Shown: positions 1 to 7,756, counted from the first letter of the stretch. The stretch: 15,285 bases of DNA from Pseudobdellovibrionaceae bacterium (GCA_913774795.1 CAJYIL010000395.1:1-15285), one strand, 5' to 3'. Notes: a model not told the origin generated them from the sequence alone. Numbers and translations are program-made.

Positions 1-1927
1 GCTGAAGCACCATAAAGAAGTTCGGATTAAAATCGGTCCACTTTACGGATCGAACGCTGGTGATCTTGGCATCAACAGGCACGCCCTGAATTTCGAACTG
101 CAGATCATCACCGAGCTGAAGACCGGTGCGGTCTGCGTACGCGTCTTCGATCGAGACCGCGACTTTTTCACCTTCGCGAACGGGCGTCGACGGCATCTGC
201 CCGCGAAGTAGCTTCTCGGATTGGATCAGCCCCGATCGGTACGTCAGACGCACCGGAAATTTCTGGAACATTTCGTTCTCAGGTGGTCTTCCGTTTACAA
301 GTTTGACGCGGGCTTGGATCATCGGCGCGAGATGCCGGAGCTCGATTTGGTGCAAAGGCGCAAATGCTTTTAAGTGTTCGACCCCCGACTCCGGGATGTT
401 GAACAAAAATAAGGCCGGCACATCTCGGCCCTGGAGGGGCTCAATCTCTTGCACGGCTGATTTCATCAGGTGCGGAACGATATTTAGCACCAAGGTGCCG
501 ATCAAAATCGTGATGAAACAAAGATTCGTCCCGAACCTTGATCTCGAAAGCTGGGTCGCGATCAAACGCACGACGCCGGGCTTGTTCTGAACCAGAACAA
601 AGACCGCTCTAAACACGGCGCGAGCCAGCGCGTATGCGATCGCGACCGCGATGACTAATCCACCCGTCAACAAGAGCGCGTTGCGCGCGGAGTTCATCAA
701 CCAAACCGAGAGTGCGATAAACACAAGAGCGAGAGGAGAATAAGCGATGAACGTGCGCCGATGAGTGAGACCGACCGATGTTTCATTCAGTAAATCAGCT
801 AACGGAGCCGATCGCATCTTCATCGCGCTCGGCACAAGAAACGCAACCGATGACGCAAGTGAGATTGCGAGAAGTTTCAAAAAATCGCGCCCGGTGAACA
901 CGAGCTCGAACCCTGGAGGCAAGACATCGGCGAGAGGATGCCGAACAAAAGAAAGAGCTGAATAGACGATCACCGACGCGACAACGAGCGAAGTCAGCAT
1001 CACGAAGAAAATCTGGAGAGCCGAGACCGTCAGGGCACGAGTTTTCGTCGCACCGTAAGTGAGAAGAACCGCCGAATTCCGGAGACGCTCTTGCAAGTAA
1101 ATTTGCAAGATATAGAACGAGCTGATCCACGAGAGCGCAAAGATGATCATCGAAACGCTGACAAGATACAGATTGAAGAACGTGAAGAAACGCTCGAAAC
1201 CCGCCGTCGCATCGTCGGGAGTTCGAACGTTAATCTCATCGTTATCCAGCAATTCTTTGGCGCGCGCTCCCGCGATCTTCGGCGACTCGCCCGCTGGCAG
1301 CTGCAGGTAGACGCGATACTGCGCCTGGCTGCCGAGATCGGTGAGGCCCGTTCGCTCGAGACGATTGCGCCCGATGAAAACTCGCGGAGCAAACACGCCT
1401 CCGCGGGAAAGGCCAGGGGCCTCTTTCAGCGTTCCCGCAATACGAACGCTCAACGCGCCGACCGAAAGTGAATCGCCTTCCTTGAGCCCGAGCTGCGCCA
1501 AGACTTCTGGGAAAACCCAGGCGATGTCTTCGCGCGAGAGTGAAGACGCAGAGATTTCATCGTGCCCATCTAAGAACCGAAAAGAGCCGATGACGGGAAA
1601 CGTCTCAGAGACGGCTTGAATTTCGATGAGCGTGGAGACGTCACGCCCTTTTCCCATCGTCACGAACTCCGCGGAATTTGCTCGCTTGATCTCGCTTGTC
1701 ACTTTGTCGATCACCGCGAGCTCTTCTTTTTTAAACTCGCGCACGTTCGCGAGAGCGAGGTCGGCACTGAGGAGCTGGCGGGCCCGCACGTCGAGATAGC
1801 GATCGACGGATGTCTCAAGTGACGATGAAAGCAACGGGCCGAGAAACCCGATGATGAGAATAAAGAAAACGCCATTGAGCTGTCGGCGCGACTTCATGAG
1901 CTCGCGAATCGCCCAGCGAAGAGTCAC
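1..1927 (-). CDS. ybbP: YbbP-like ABC transporter permease (FtsX/MacB-type fold), 3' end cut off by the window
   Basis: An open frame of 642 codons runs from a GTG at 1927 off the left edge. YbbP-family proteins are about 800 residues, so the last fifth is probably missing. One membrane segment lies at residues ~17-35, followed by a large soluble (periplasmic) domain to ~245. A cluster of hydrophobic segments follows at ~248-275, ~300-325 and ~345-365, a further set covers ~385-440 and ~460-480, and then a second soluble domain begins. This duplicated layout fits the large YbbP/LolE-like permeases that pair with a separate ATPase to move lipids or hydrophobic molecules through the envelope. 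The GTG start sits inside the stop of the upstream ATPase gene (GTGA), so translation is probably coupled. The family call rests on topology and the tesA-ybbA neighbourhood; the exact substrate is unknown. Confidence 0.85.
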   Translation of the reverse strand, partial: MTLRWAIRELMKSRRQLNGVFFILIIGFLGPLLSSSLETSVDRYLDVRARQLLSADLALANVREFKKEELAVIDKVTSEIKRANSAEFVTMGKGRDVSTLIEIQAVSETFPVIGSFRFLDGHDEISASSLSREDIAWVFPEVLAQLGLKEGDSLSVGALSVRIAGTLKEAPGLSRGGVFAPRVFIGRNRLERTGLTDLGSQAQYRVYLQLPAGESPKIAGARAKELLDNDEINVRTPDDATAGFERFFTFFNLYLVSVSMIIFALSWISSFYILQIYLQERLRNSAVLLTYGATKTRALTVSALQIFFVMLTSLVVASVIVYSALSFVRHPLADVLPPGFELVFTGRDFLKLLAISLASSVAFLVPSAMKMRSAPLADLLNETSVGLTHRRTFIAYSPLALVFIALSVWLMNSARNALLLTGGLVIAVAIAYALARAVFRAVFVLVQNKPGVVRLIATQLSRSRFGTNLCFITILIGTLVLNIVPHLMKSAVQEIEPLQGRDVPALFLFNIPESGVEHLKAFAPLHQIELRHLAPMIQARVKLVNGRPPENEMFQKFPVRLTYRSGLIQSEKLLRGQMPSTPVREGEKVAVSIEDAYADRTGLQLGDDLQFEIQGVPVDAKITSVRSVKWTDFNPNFFMVLQ

Positions 1928-2604
1928 TTGAGAAGCCCAGGCGTGAGCACACCCTCGGTCATCGTGAACTGTTGATCACAGCGCGCCGCCAGAGCCGGGT
2001 CGTGCGTGGCCATCACGAGAACCATTTTCTCAGACTTAACTATTGAAAAAAGAAGCTCGATCACTTCGGCACCGGTCTTGATATCGAGGGAGCCCGTGGG
2101 CTCGTCGGCGAGAACGACTTCCGGTTTCATCACGAGGACGCGCGCGATCGCGATTCGCTGTTGCTCGCCGCGACTCATCGTCTCAGGAAAATGATGAGCC
2201 CGGTGGGAGAGACCAACACGAGTCAGCATGTCGAGCGCGCGTTGATCGCCTTCATTCGATCCTCCGTTGAGGTCGATCGGTAAGCGCACGTTTTCAAGAG
2301 CCGTTAAATGATCCAGGAGATGAAACTGCTGAAAGATGACGCCGATGTGTCGAGCGCGAAACTGATTGAGGTCAGCACCCGACATCGCGTCGAGATTCTG
2401 ATCAAGAATCTCGATTGTTCCCGATGTGGCGCTATCGAGACCCGCGAGGAGCGAAATGAACGTCGACTTACCGCAGCCGCTTCGACCCATGATCGAAACC
2501 GTCATGGGGTTTTCAACCGAAAGCGAGACGCCTTTGAGAATCTCAAGAGGCGAGCCGCTTGACTCGGTAAATGATTTTTTCACCTCGCGCGCGTTCAAGA
2601 TCAC
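1924..2604 (-). CDS. ybbA: ABC transporter ATP-binding protein, YbbA/LolD type
   Basis: This 226-residue nucleotide-binding subunit has the family's usual length. Walker A is GRSGCGKST at residues 40-48, the Q-loop is FQQF near 91, the signature is MSRGE at 143-147, Walker B is VVLADEPT ending with D167/E168, and the switch histidine is in ATHD at 200-202. The stretch LAARCD near the C-terminus also occurs in E. coli YbbA as I remember it. The signature has Arg where the textbook LSGGE has its first Gly; this variant is known from other ABC proteins and need not mean loss of activity. The start is GTG at 2604, inside the tesA stop (GTGA), and the end overlaps the permease start in the same way. 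It should energise the YbbP-like permease from the cytoplasmic face. A lolD-like assignment is the main alternative, but the TesA neighbour favours ybbA. Confidence 0.93.
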   Translation of the reverse strand: MILNAREVKKSFTESSGSPLEILKGVSLSVENPMTVSIMGRSGCGKSTFISLLAGLDSATSGTIEILDQNLDAMSGADLNQFRARHIGVIFQQFHLLDHLTALENVRLPIDLNGGSNEGDQRALDMLTRVGLSHRAHHFPETMSRGEQQRIAIARVLVMKPEVVLADEPTGSLDIKTGAEVIELLFSIVKSEKMVLVMATHDPALAARCDQQFTMTEGVLTPGLLK

Positions 2605-3251
2605 AAAAGCTTCTCCAGCTCAAGCGCCACTTGCTCGGCGACTTTCGCGTGACCGGGCACATTGGGGTGCTTTTGGTCGGATTGCATCAGCTCTTTTTTG
2701 AGCGCGACATCTTCAAGCAAAAAAGGAATGAGTGGCACTTTGCGAAGCCGTGCGAGGCGAGGGAAGAGATCCGCGAACTGCTTCGTGTAATCAGGACCAA
2801 AGTTGGTATAGATACGCATTCCGACCAATAGCACTTTGAGTTTCGCTTCGAGAGCGACCTTCAGAGCTCGATCGAGGTTTTTTTCGATCTGGGCGACGGG
2901 CGTTCCCTTGAGGGCGTCGTTGCCTCCGAGCTCGAGGACCAAGATATCGGGCTTTAGCTTCAGGAACCATTTCACGCGGGCGTCGGCGTCGGCCGAAACG
3001 CTTCCCGAAATTCCTCCGTTCACGATTTTAACGTCGTGCCCCTTCTTCTTCAAAATTTCACCCGCGATCGCGGGAAAGGCCTGCTCTTGCTTGACGCCGT
3101 AGCCTTCGGTGATCGAATCGCCGACGAAGACGATCGTTTGCGTTTTAACAGCGCTGGCCGCCTCAGCTTGCGCACCGTGCATTAGAATAAAAAGTCCTGC
3201 GACGACAAATCTCACGCCCAGAAGCTTGTGACACGAATCAGATGGGCGCAA
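2601..3251 (-). CDS. tesA: TesA-like periplasmic GDSL esterase (acyl-CoA thioesterase I / lysophospholipase L1)
   Basis: This is a SGNH/GDSL hydrolase. All four blocks are visible: GDSIT with nucleophile Ser46, ISG with oxyanion Gly83, GGND with Asn111, and the D192-x-x-H195 pair in a DQKHPN motif. The MQ..HPN tail resembles E. coli TesA. An N-terminal hydrophobic stretch ending near AQAEAA is a signal peptide, so the enzyme acts in the periplasm on acyl thioesters or lysophospholipids. The longest frame starts with TTG at 3251. A GTG at 3215 would give a more typical short signal peptide beginning M-R-F-V-V, so the true start is uncertain. The stop overlaps the ATPase start. In E. coli tesA is divergent from ybbAP, whereas here all three genes point the same way, which strengthens a functional link between esterase and transporter. 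Confidence 0.92.
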   Translation of the reverse strand: MRPSDSCHKLLGVRFVVAGLFILMHGAQAEAASAVKTQTIVFVGDSITEGYGVKQEQAFPAIAGEILKKKGHDVKIVNGGISGSVSADADARVKWFLKLKPDILVLELGGNDALKGTPVAQIEKNLDRALKVALEAKLKVLLVGMRIYTNFGPDYTKQFADLFPRLARLRKVPLIPFLLEDVALKKELMQSDQKHPNVPGHAKVAEQVALELEKLL

Positions 3252-3270
3252 TGCCTAACGCCGCCTCCCA

Positions 3271-3282
3271 CGCGGGCCCGCG
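3271..3282. repeat. Perfect 12-base GC palindrome upstream of tesA
   Basis: The bases CGCGGGCCCGCG form a perfect palindrome about 20 bases upstream of the tesA TTG codon, in the region between divergent tesA and the desaturase gene. In the tesA transcript it could hinder ribosome access or act as an operator half. No function can be assigned from sequence. Confidence 0.4.
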
Positions 3283-3338
3283 CTTCGGTGCGGATGCGAA
3301 CTCAAGAACTTTAAAGTGGTGTTTTCGCTCACCCGACG

Positions 3339-3344
3339 TATGAT
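3339..3344 (+). promoter_or_regulatory. Possible -10 element for the desaturase gene
   Basis: TATGAT differs from the sigma-70 -10 consensus at one position and lies 28 bases before the desaturase start. That would give a 5' leader of about 20 bases containing the AAGGAG ribosome site at 3361-3366. I see no convincing -35 box at the usual distance, so the call is weak. Confidence 0.3.
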
Positions 3345-3371
3345 CGAAAACATCTGTTTCAAGGAGTCCGA

Positions 3372-4601
3372 ATGCAAACACAGACACCGAAGTCTGAGTC
3401 ACAAGATCTTGCGCCCAAAGCTCAAAAGATGCCGCTGATCTGGCACAACATCTTGTTCATGACACTGGTTCCTCTGGTCGCCGTGATCTTCACGCCCCTC
3501 TATCTCATGAACCACGGTCTCACGTGGGGCATGGTTGCGTTTCTCGCCATCACTTACACGATCTCGAATATGATGATCACGACGGGCTACCACCGTTATT
3601 TCTCACACCGCACCTACAGCGTTCACCCTGTGATCGAGTGGCTCTACATTTTCGTTGGCGCGGGCTCGTTTCAAGGCTCGGTTCTCGCGTGGTCGACCGA
3701 TCACCGTCGTCACCACCTTGAAGTCGATAGCCACGACGACCCTTATTCCCGCTCGAAAGGATTTTGGTACGCGCACTTTTGGTGGCTCTTCCGCGAAGAC
3801 GCTCACCCGAAAGCAAAAGCTTTCCCGAAGGATCTCACCAAATCGAAAGCGATCATGTTCCAGCACAACTACTACCCGCTGGTGGCGACGTTTGTCGGCT
3901 TCGTGATTCCGGGTCTGATTGGTCTTGCTTGCGGATTCGGTTTCTGGGGCGGCGTTTTGATCGGCGGCTTCTTGCGAATCACGCTCTCTCAGCACTCGAC
4001 GTTCTTGATTAATTCGGCTGCGCACACGTGGGGCACTCGCCCTTACACCGACACCAACACTGCACGCGATTCTTTTATCTTGGCGTTTTTGACGTTCGGA
4101 GAGGGCTACCACAACTTCCACCACTTCTTCCAAGCCGATTACCGCAACGGTATTCGCTGGTATCAGTGGGACCCGACGAAGTGGACAATCGAAGCGATGG
4201 CGTCACTCGGTCTCGCGTCGAAATTGAAAAAAGCGCGCCGCGAGGAGATTTTCAAGGCCCGCTTCGCGATGGAAGAAAAGCACGTTCTCGAACAACTCGC
4301 GCGCGGTCAGCATGCGCCGTCGTTCGCAGAGCGAGCGGCCGCACTGAAAGTTCGCATCAATGAAACGCAGACGAAGCTTCGTCATCTTCACGATGACTAT
4401 TTGCTCGCGAAGAAAAATTTCAAAGCCGAGTGGGCGGAGAAACGCAAGCAAATGAGTCACGACGTTCGCGAGGCGATGCGCGCGCAATTCGCGAAAGCGA
4501 AACAATCTCGCAAAGCGGAGATTCGCGTCGTCAGCATCGAATTCAAATCGGCGTACTCTCAATGGCGCTCGCTCCGTAAAGACATTCGCCGAGCGGCATG
4601 A
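3372..4601 (+). CDS. Membrane fatty-acid desaturase (acyl-lipid/acyl-CoA delta-9 type) with long C-terminal charged extension
   Basis: This 409-residue protein is a di-iron desaturase that would introduce a cis double bond into membrane acyl chains. The three histidine boxes are intact: H74-RYFS-H79, H111-RR-H114-H115 and H247-NF-H250-H251, with a further conserved-looking His218. Hydrophobic segments at about 26-46, 54-72, 88-106 and 168-204 fit the family topology. The catalytic part ends near residue 285. The remaining ~124 residues are Lys/Arg/Glu-rich and predicted helical, probably coiled coil, and are not part of the usual delta-9 core. The start is set by AAGGAG at 3361-3366, five bases before the ATG. 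The stop overlaps the next gene's ATG (ATGA), so the two are probably coupled. The likely role is membrane fluidity control. The regiospecificity is inferred from the box pattern only. Confidence 0.93.
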   Translation: MQTQTPKSESQDLAPKAQKMPLIWHNILFMTLVPLVAVIFTPLYLMNHGLTWGMVAFLAITYTISNMMITTGYHRYFSHRTYSVHPVIEWLYIFVGAGSFQGSVLAWSTDHRRHHLEVDSHDDPYSRSKGFWYAHFWWLFREDAHPKAKAFPKDLTKSKAIMFQHNYYPLVATFVGFVIPGLIGLACGFGFWGGVLIGGFLRITLSQHSTFLINSAAHTWGTRPYTDTNTARDSFILAFLTFGEGYHNFHHFFQADYRNGIRWYQWDPTKWTIEAMASLGLASKLKKARREEIFKARFAMEEKHVLEQLARGQHAPSFAERAAALKVRINETQTKLRHLHDDYLLAKKNFKAEWAEKRKQMSHDVREAMRAQFAKAKQSRKAEIRVVSIEFKSAYSQWRSLRKDIRRAA

Positions 4602-5752
4602 ACCGTTGGGGCCTTTATCTCACTGTCGTCGCGATCACGTTGTTCGCCCTCGGAGTCGGGGGCCTCAACTTCCTTTACCGTTGGCGCGTGAAGCCCGGGC
4701 TCGATGCCCAAGTCGAACTCCAGACTAAATATCGGCCGCTGTACGAAGAAGACAGAGCATTTCTCGCGAAGAACGCCGACGTTCTCTCGCTGGGCGCGAG
4801 CGCCGGAACAAGCGATGCGGGGCCTTATCTAAATTCACTCGTGATGTGGATGCCCGGCGCAAGCGGAAAACCGATCGTCGATGAAGCCACGCGCGTCGCC
4901 CTCATGCGCACGGGCACGGATTGGATTTTACAAATTCCCAAGGGGCGTTACCCGAAGGTCGATCTCTCGATTTTCAAAAAGCTTCAAGCCTACGATTTTT
5001 GGGATATCGAAAAAGACTCCCCGATCGCGAAACTCATCGAGAAAAAAGAGTTCGTACCTCCGACACGTCTTCCGCTCCCCGACACGAGCGATCTTCTGTC
5101 GGCGACGAAACTTCGGCTGATCGCGGGCGGTCTCGATAAAGATTATTTGGTTGCGCTGAAAGATGCGCGAACGATGGGCCGCCTGCTTCTGACGACTGAG
5201 AACATGCAGCTCATGCTGTCAGGCCTTCTGATTCTGGATTACGAACGCCGCGCTTATCGCTATTACACCGACGAACTCAAGATGAACGCGGAGATCTGGC
5301 AACCCGTCGACGTCAACGTCACTCGCCGCGCTCGACGCGCGATCATGGCCACCCGCGCCTACTTAAGGCTGTGGACGCCTGCGAAGTTGATGCAGCAGTT
5401 CTTCTTGGAGCAAGGCATTCCGCCCGGCTTTTGTGCGGCCGTGAACGAAGCCATCCCGTTTGATTACTCGCTTCGCGAAATTTTGGAACCGCATTTTCCG
5501 TTCGAGATGGATACCCGGAAAGAGTACGAGCGCCTTGACCAAATCCTGGGTAAGGCACAAGGCGCGTGCCGACTCCGGTACCTGACCGCGCTGACTCGTG
5601 ACCGGCGCTTGAAGATCAAGGTGCCAGGCCCTTTCTTGTTCAACGATTTGCCTTATTCGCGAAAAATCTTCGGTCTTCGCTTGAGCGCCGCTGATCTCGG
5701 AGGCTTCGAGGCCTACGGGAAACAAATGGGCGGCGCGACGTCTGGCGACTAA
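4598..5752 (+). CDS. Membrane-anchored protein of unknown family, coupled to the desaturase
   Basis: I do not recognise this 384-residue protein. It begins with one strong membrane segment (residues ~5-26) and then a long soluble region with no catalytic motif I can name. The N-terminus after the anchor is charged, the middle (~160-260) looks helical, and there are two cysteines (in GFCAAV and GACRLR). It starts with the ATG of an ATGA overlap with the desaturase, so it is made from the same message and may work at the same membrane. It ends in a 4-base tail-to-tail overlap with the nucleotidyltransferase on the other strand. Base and codon use look like its neighbours'. The gene is clearly real because of its length, coupling and codon pattern; its function is open. 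Confidence 0.85.
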   Translation: MNRWGLYLTVVAITLFALGVGGLNFLYRWRVKPGLDAQVELQTKYRPLYEEDRAFLAKNADVLSLGASAGTSDAGPYLNSLVMWMPGASGKPIVDEATRVALMRTGTDWILQIPKGRYPKVDLSIFKKLQAYDFWDIEKDSPIAKLIEKKEFVPPTRLPLPDTSDLLSATKLRLIAGGLDKDYLVALKDARTMGRLLLTTENMQLMLSGLLILDYERRAYRYYTDELKMNAEIWQPVDVNVTRRARRAIMATRAYLRLWTPAKLMQQFFLEQGIPPGFCAAVNEAIPFDYSLREILEPHFPFEMDTRKEYERLDQILGKAQGACRLRYLTALTRDRRLKIKVPGPFLFNDLPYSRKIFGLRLSAADLGGFEAYGKQMGGATSGD

Positions 5753-6492
5753 CTCTTTGCGCGCCACTCGAGGGGCACGTCTCGCTTGTAACCTTCGAAG
5801 AGAAGGCCGCCGTGAGGCGCCAGCATCTCTTCGGCGAGCGCGATCACGCGAGCTGCTTGCCCACTCGTGAAAACTTCATCGAAGGACTCACTGAACTTTT
5901 TCGCGAAGACTGAGTCTGTTCGGCGCATCCGTTTCATTACGCTTTTGCCCGAGGCTGTCCAGCTGCGACGGGTGCGAAAGTAAAAGTCGGCGAGTTCGTT
6001 ATAAAGCAAGGCCGCCGAGGCCGTGAGCTCGGCGCGATTTCTTGGTTCACGCATATCATCGAGAATTTCGGAGATGTGGTAGCGACGATCGGCGAGATCG
6101 TCGGGCGCGAGCGCCGGTGGACCTTCGCGCAGGGCGGCCGATGCCAATTCCTTCATCTCAGACGTCAAAACCGTCGCCGCCGGGATTTCGTGCCCGTCGA
6201 CGATCATCTCGGCGAGCGTTGCGCGGCCCAGGTGTTTATCGACCTGATTGAAAAAGTAGCGAAGCGTTTCGGGATCGTGGATGAACGCTTCAACCGGCCA
6301 GCCTTTGTGGAAGAAAGACTCACGGTACGCGCGCTCGACACGAGGGTAAAGAACGACCAGATCGAGATCGGAGTGGGCCGTGGCCTCCCCGCGAATCACC
6401 GAACCCGTCACGAAGACGCAGTCGGCGCCCTTGTAACGTGTTTCGAAAAGTTCTTTAGTCACGAACAGCGGAGAGTGCGTTGAGCTCTTCAT
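5749..6492 (-). CDS. Nucleotidyltransferase-domain protein (DNA polymerase beta-like / MNT superfamily)
   Basis: This 247-residue protein carries the nucleotidyltransferase signature near its N-terminus: G30-S31 followed by S41-D42-x-D44 in SDLDLVV, the metal-binding pair of the pol-beta superfamily. E68 in PVEAFIH is a candidate third carboxylate. The remaining ~150 residues are helical, as in stand-alone transferases related to aminoglycoside or small-molecule adenylyltransferases. The start is ATG at 6492, with AAGG six bases upstream (6499-6502). No HEPN partner gene is adjacent, so a toxin-antitoxin pair is not supported. The substrate is unknown; adenylylation of a protein or small molecule is possible. 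Its TAG stop shares bases with the TAA of the opposing gene, so the two transcripts necessarily overlap at their 3' ends. Confidence 0.8.
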   Translation of the reverse strand: MKSSTHSPLFVTKELFETRYKGADCVFVTGSVIRGEATAHSDLDLVVLYPRVERAYRESFFHKGWPVEAFIHDPETLRYFFNQVDKHLGRATLAEMIVDGHEIPAATVLTSEMKELASAALREGPPALAPDDLADRRYHISEILDDMREPRNRAELTASAALLYNELADFYFRTRRSWTASGKSVMKRMRRTDSVFAKKFSESFDEVFTSGQAARVIALAEEMLAPHGGLLFEGYKRDVPLEWRAKS

Positions 6493-6614
6493 TCCCTACC
6501 TTGTGTTTCAAGCATCGTTTTGAGGGAAGCGCAGACGGTTTGCAACGATAAAAGTTTGCGAGTCCCGCAGGTTCTTGTTAGATCATCGGTTTTAAAAAAA
6601 CGGAGGATCGAGAG

Positions 6615-7661
6615 ATGGCAACGAACGGCTTACCAAACGGCGCGGTCACGGGCGCGGATGCAGCGACGAAATCGGCTACAAAATTCGCGGCGACAGGGAC
6701 AATTCGTTCATTCATCGATCACCACTACCGTCACTTCAACGCGGCGGCGTTGAAAGATGCGGCGATCGCTTACGAAGCCCACCTGAAAGGCGGCGGTAAG
6801 ATGATGGTCACGCTCGCGGGCGCGATGTCGACGGCCGAACTCGGCCTCTCTCTCGCCGAGATGATCCGCCAAGACAAAGTCCACGCGATCACTTGCACGG
6901 GCGCGAACCTCGAAGAAGACGTCTTCAACCTCGTCGCGCACGACCACTACGTCCGCATCCCGAACTACCGTGATCTCACGCCCGATGACGAACAAACGCT
7001 TCTTGATCGTCACCTGAATCGTGTCACCGACACGTGCATTCCCGAGGAAGAGGCCATTCGCCGTATCGAAGGTGCTGTCTTGAAGTACTGGCAAGACGCC
7101 GACAAAAAAGGCGAGAAGTTCTTCCCTCACCAATTCATGTACAAGATTTTGCTTTCGGGAGAATTGAAGCAGTATTACCAAATTGATCCGAAAAACTCGT
7201 GGCTCCTCGCGGCCGCTGAGAAAAACCTCCCGATGATCGTTCCGGGCTGGGAAGACTCGACTCTCGGCAACATCTTCACCGGTCACGTCATCGAAGGCGA
7301 TATCAAGAACGTTCACACGGTTCGCACCGGCATTGAGTACATGATGGAGCTCGCGTCATGGTATTCGGCGACAGCGCCAAAATCTTCGATCGGCTTCTTC
7401 CAGATCGGTGGCGGGATCGCCGGCGATATGCCGATTTGCGTAGTCCCGATGATTCAGCAAGATCTCGAGCGCGATGTTCCTCTTTGGGGTTACTTCTGCC
7501 AGATCTCGGATTCAACGACGTCTTACGGTTCGTACTCGGGCGCAATCCCGAACGAGAAGATCACGTGGGGCAAGCTTGCGGTCGATACTCCACGATACGT
7601 GATCGAGTCGGATGCGACGATCGTGGCGCCTTTGATTTTCGCGTACGTGTTGAATCAGTAA
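6615..7661 (+). CDS. Bacterial deoxyhypusine-synthase-like protein (DHS family, probable polyamine-related enzyme)
   Basis: This 348-residue protein belongs to the deoxyhypusine synthase fold, an NAD-dependent aminobutyl-transferase family. The lysine that forms the covalent imine in human DHS (K329, motif WGK) is present as K320 in TWGK, with the matching Glu at E314. The N-terminal LAGAMSTAELG and CTGANLEED stretches fit NAD-binding segments. Three substrate residues of the human enzyme, numbered from memory, appear changed: D243 to N219, H288 to D271 (GGGIAGD) and D316 to Y307. Bacteria have no eIF5A, the normal DHS protein substrate, and some bacterial homologues have been linked to homospermidine or other polyamine synthesis, so a small-molecule role is more likely. 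The start is set by GGAGG at 6602-6606, eight bases before the ATG. The gene stands alone with its own terminator. Confidence 0.88.
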   Translation: MATNGLPNGAVTGADAATKSATKFAATGTIRSFIDHHYRHFNAAALKDAAIAYEAHLKGGGKMMVTLAGAMSTAELGLSLAEMIRQDKVHAITCTGANLEEDVFNLVAHDHYVRIPNYRDLTPDDEQTLLDRHLNRVTDTCIPEEEAIRRIEGAVLKYWQDADKKGEKFFPHQFMYKILLSGELKQYYQIDPKNSWLLAAAEKNLPMIVPGWEDSTLGNIFTGHVIEGDIKNVHTVRTGIEYMMELASWYSATAPKSSIGFFQIGGGIAGDMPICVVPMIQQDLERDVPLWGYFCQISDSTTSYGSYSGAIPNEKITWGKLAVDTPRYVIESDATIVAPLIFAYVLNQ

Positions 7662-7684
7662 CGGGGGAAACGTTTTAAACGGAC

Positions 7685-7756
7685 GCGTTCACGATCACGT
7701 TCACGTGCACGTTTGAGGTTTAGACGTTTACGTTTGTTGTTTAAGTTTATCGTTTG
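7685..7756 (+). repeat. Degenerate hexamer tandem repeat in the 3' leader-out of the DHS-like gene
   Basis: Between the DHS-like stop and its terminator the sequence steps in units close to ACGTTC or ACGTTT: GCGTTC, ACGATC, ACGTTC, ACGTGC, ACGTTT, then after a short break ACGTTT, ACGTTT, and further GTTTA-rich units. This is non-coding on the plus strand and unlike the codon pattern around it. It may be slippage-generated sequence or a protein/RNA binding array; its function is unknown. Confidence 0.5.

Noticed and set aside
126..1822. Several plus-strand open frames (for example 126-590 and 1091-1471)
   Set aside because: They are all shadows of the minus-strand permease, whose frame is continuous from 1927 to the left edge with membrane segments and domain structure.
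3603..4133. Minus-strand open frame of 176 codons opposite the desaturase
   Set aside because: It is fully antisense to a gene with three intact histidine boxes, and its product is low-complexity Arg/Val-rich; an artefact of codon bias.
5749..6492. Toxin-antitoxin (MNT-HEPN) pair
   Set aside because: Only the nucleotidyltransferase is present; neither neighbour is a HEPN-like protein, and the gene is longer than typical MNT antitoxins.
6556..6584. Possible promoter TTGCGA-17-TAGATC before the DHS-like gene
   Set aside because: The -10 matches consensus at only three of six positions, no better than chance in this spacer.
6708..7316. Minus-strand open frame of 202 codons opposite the DHS-like gene
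   Set aside because: It lies antisense inside a well-supported enzyme gene, with no recognisable motif and no ribosome site.
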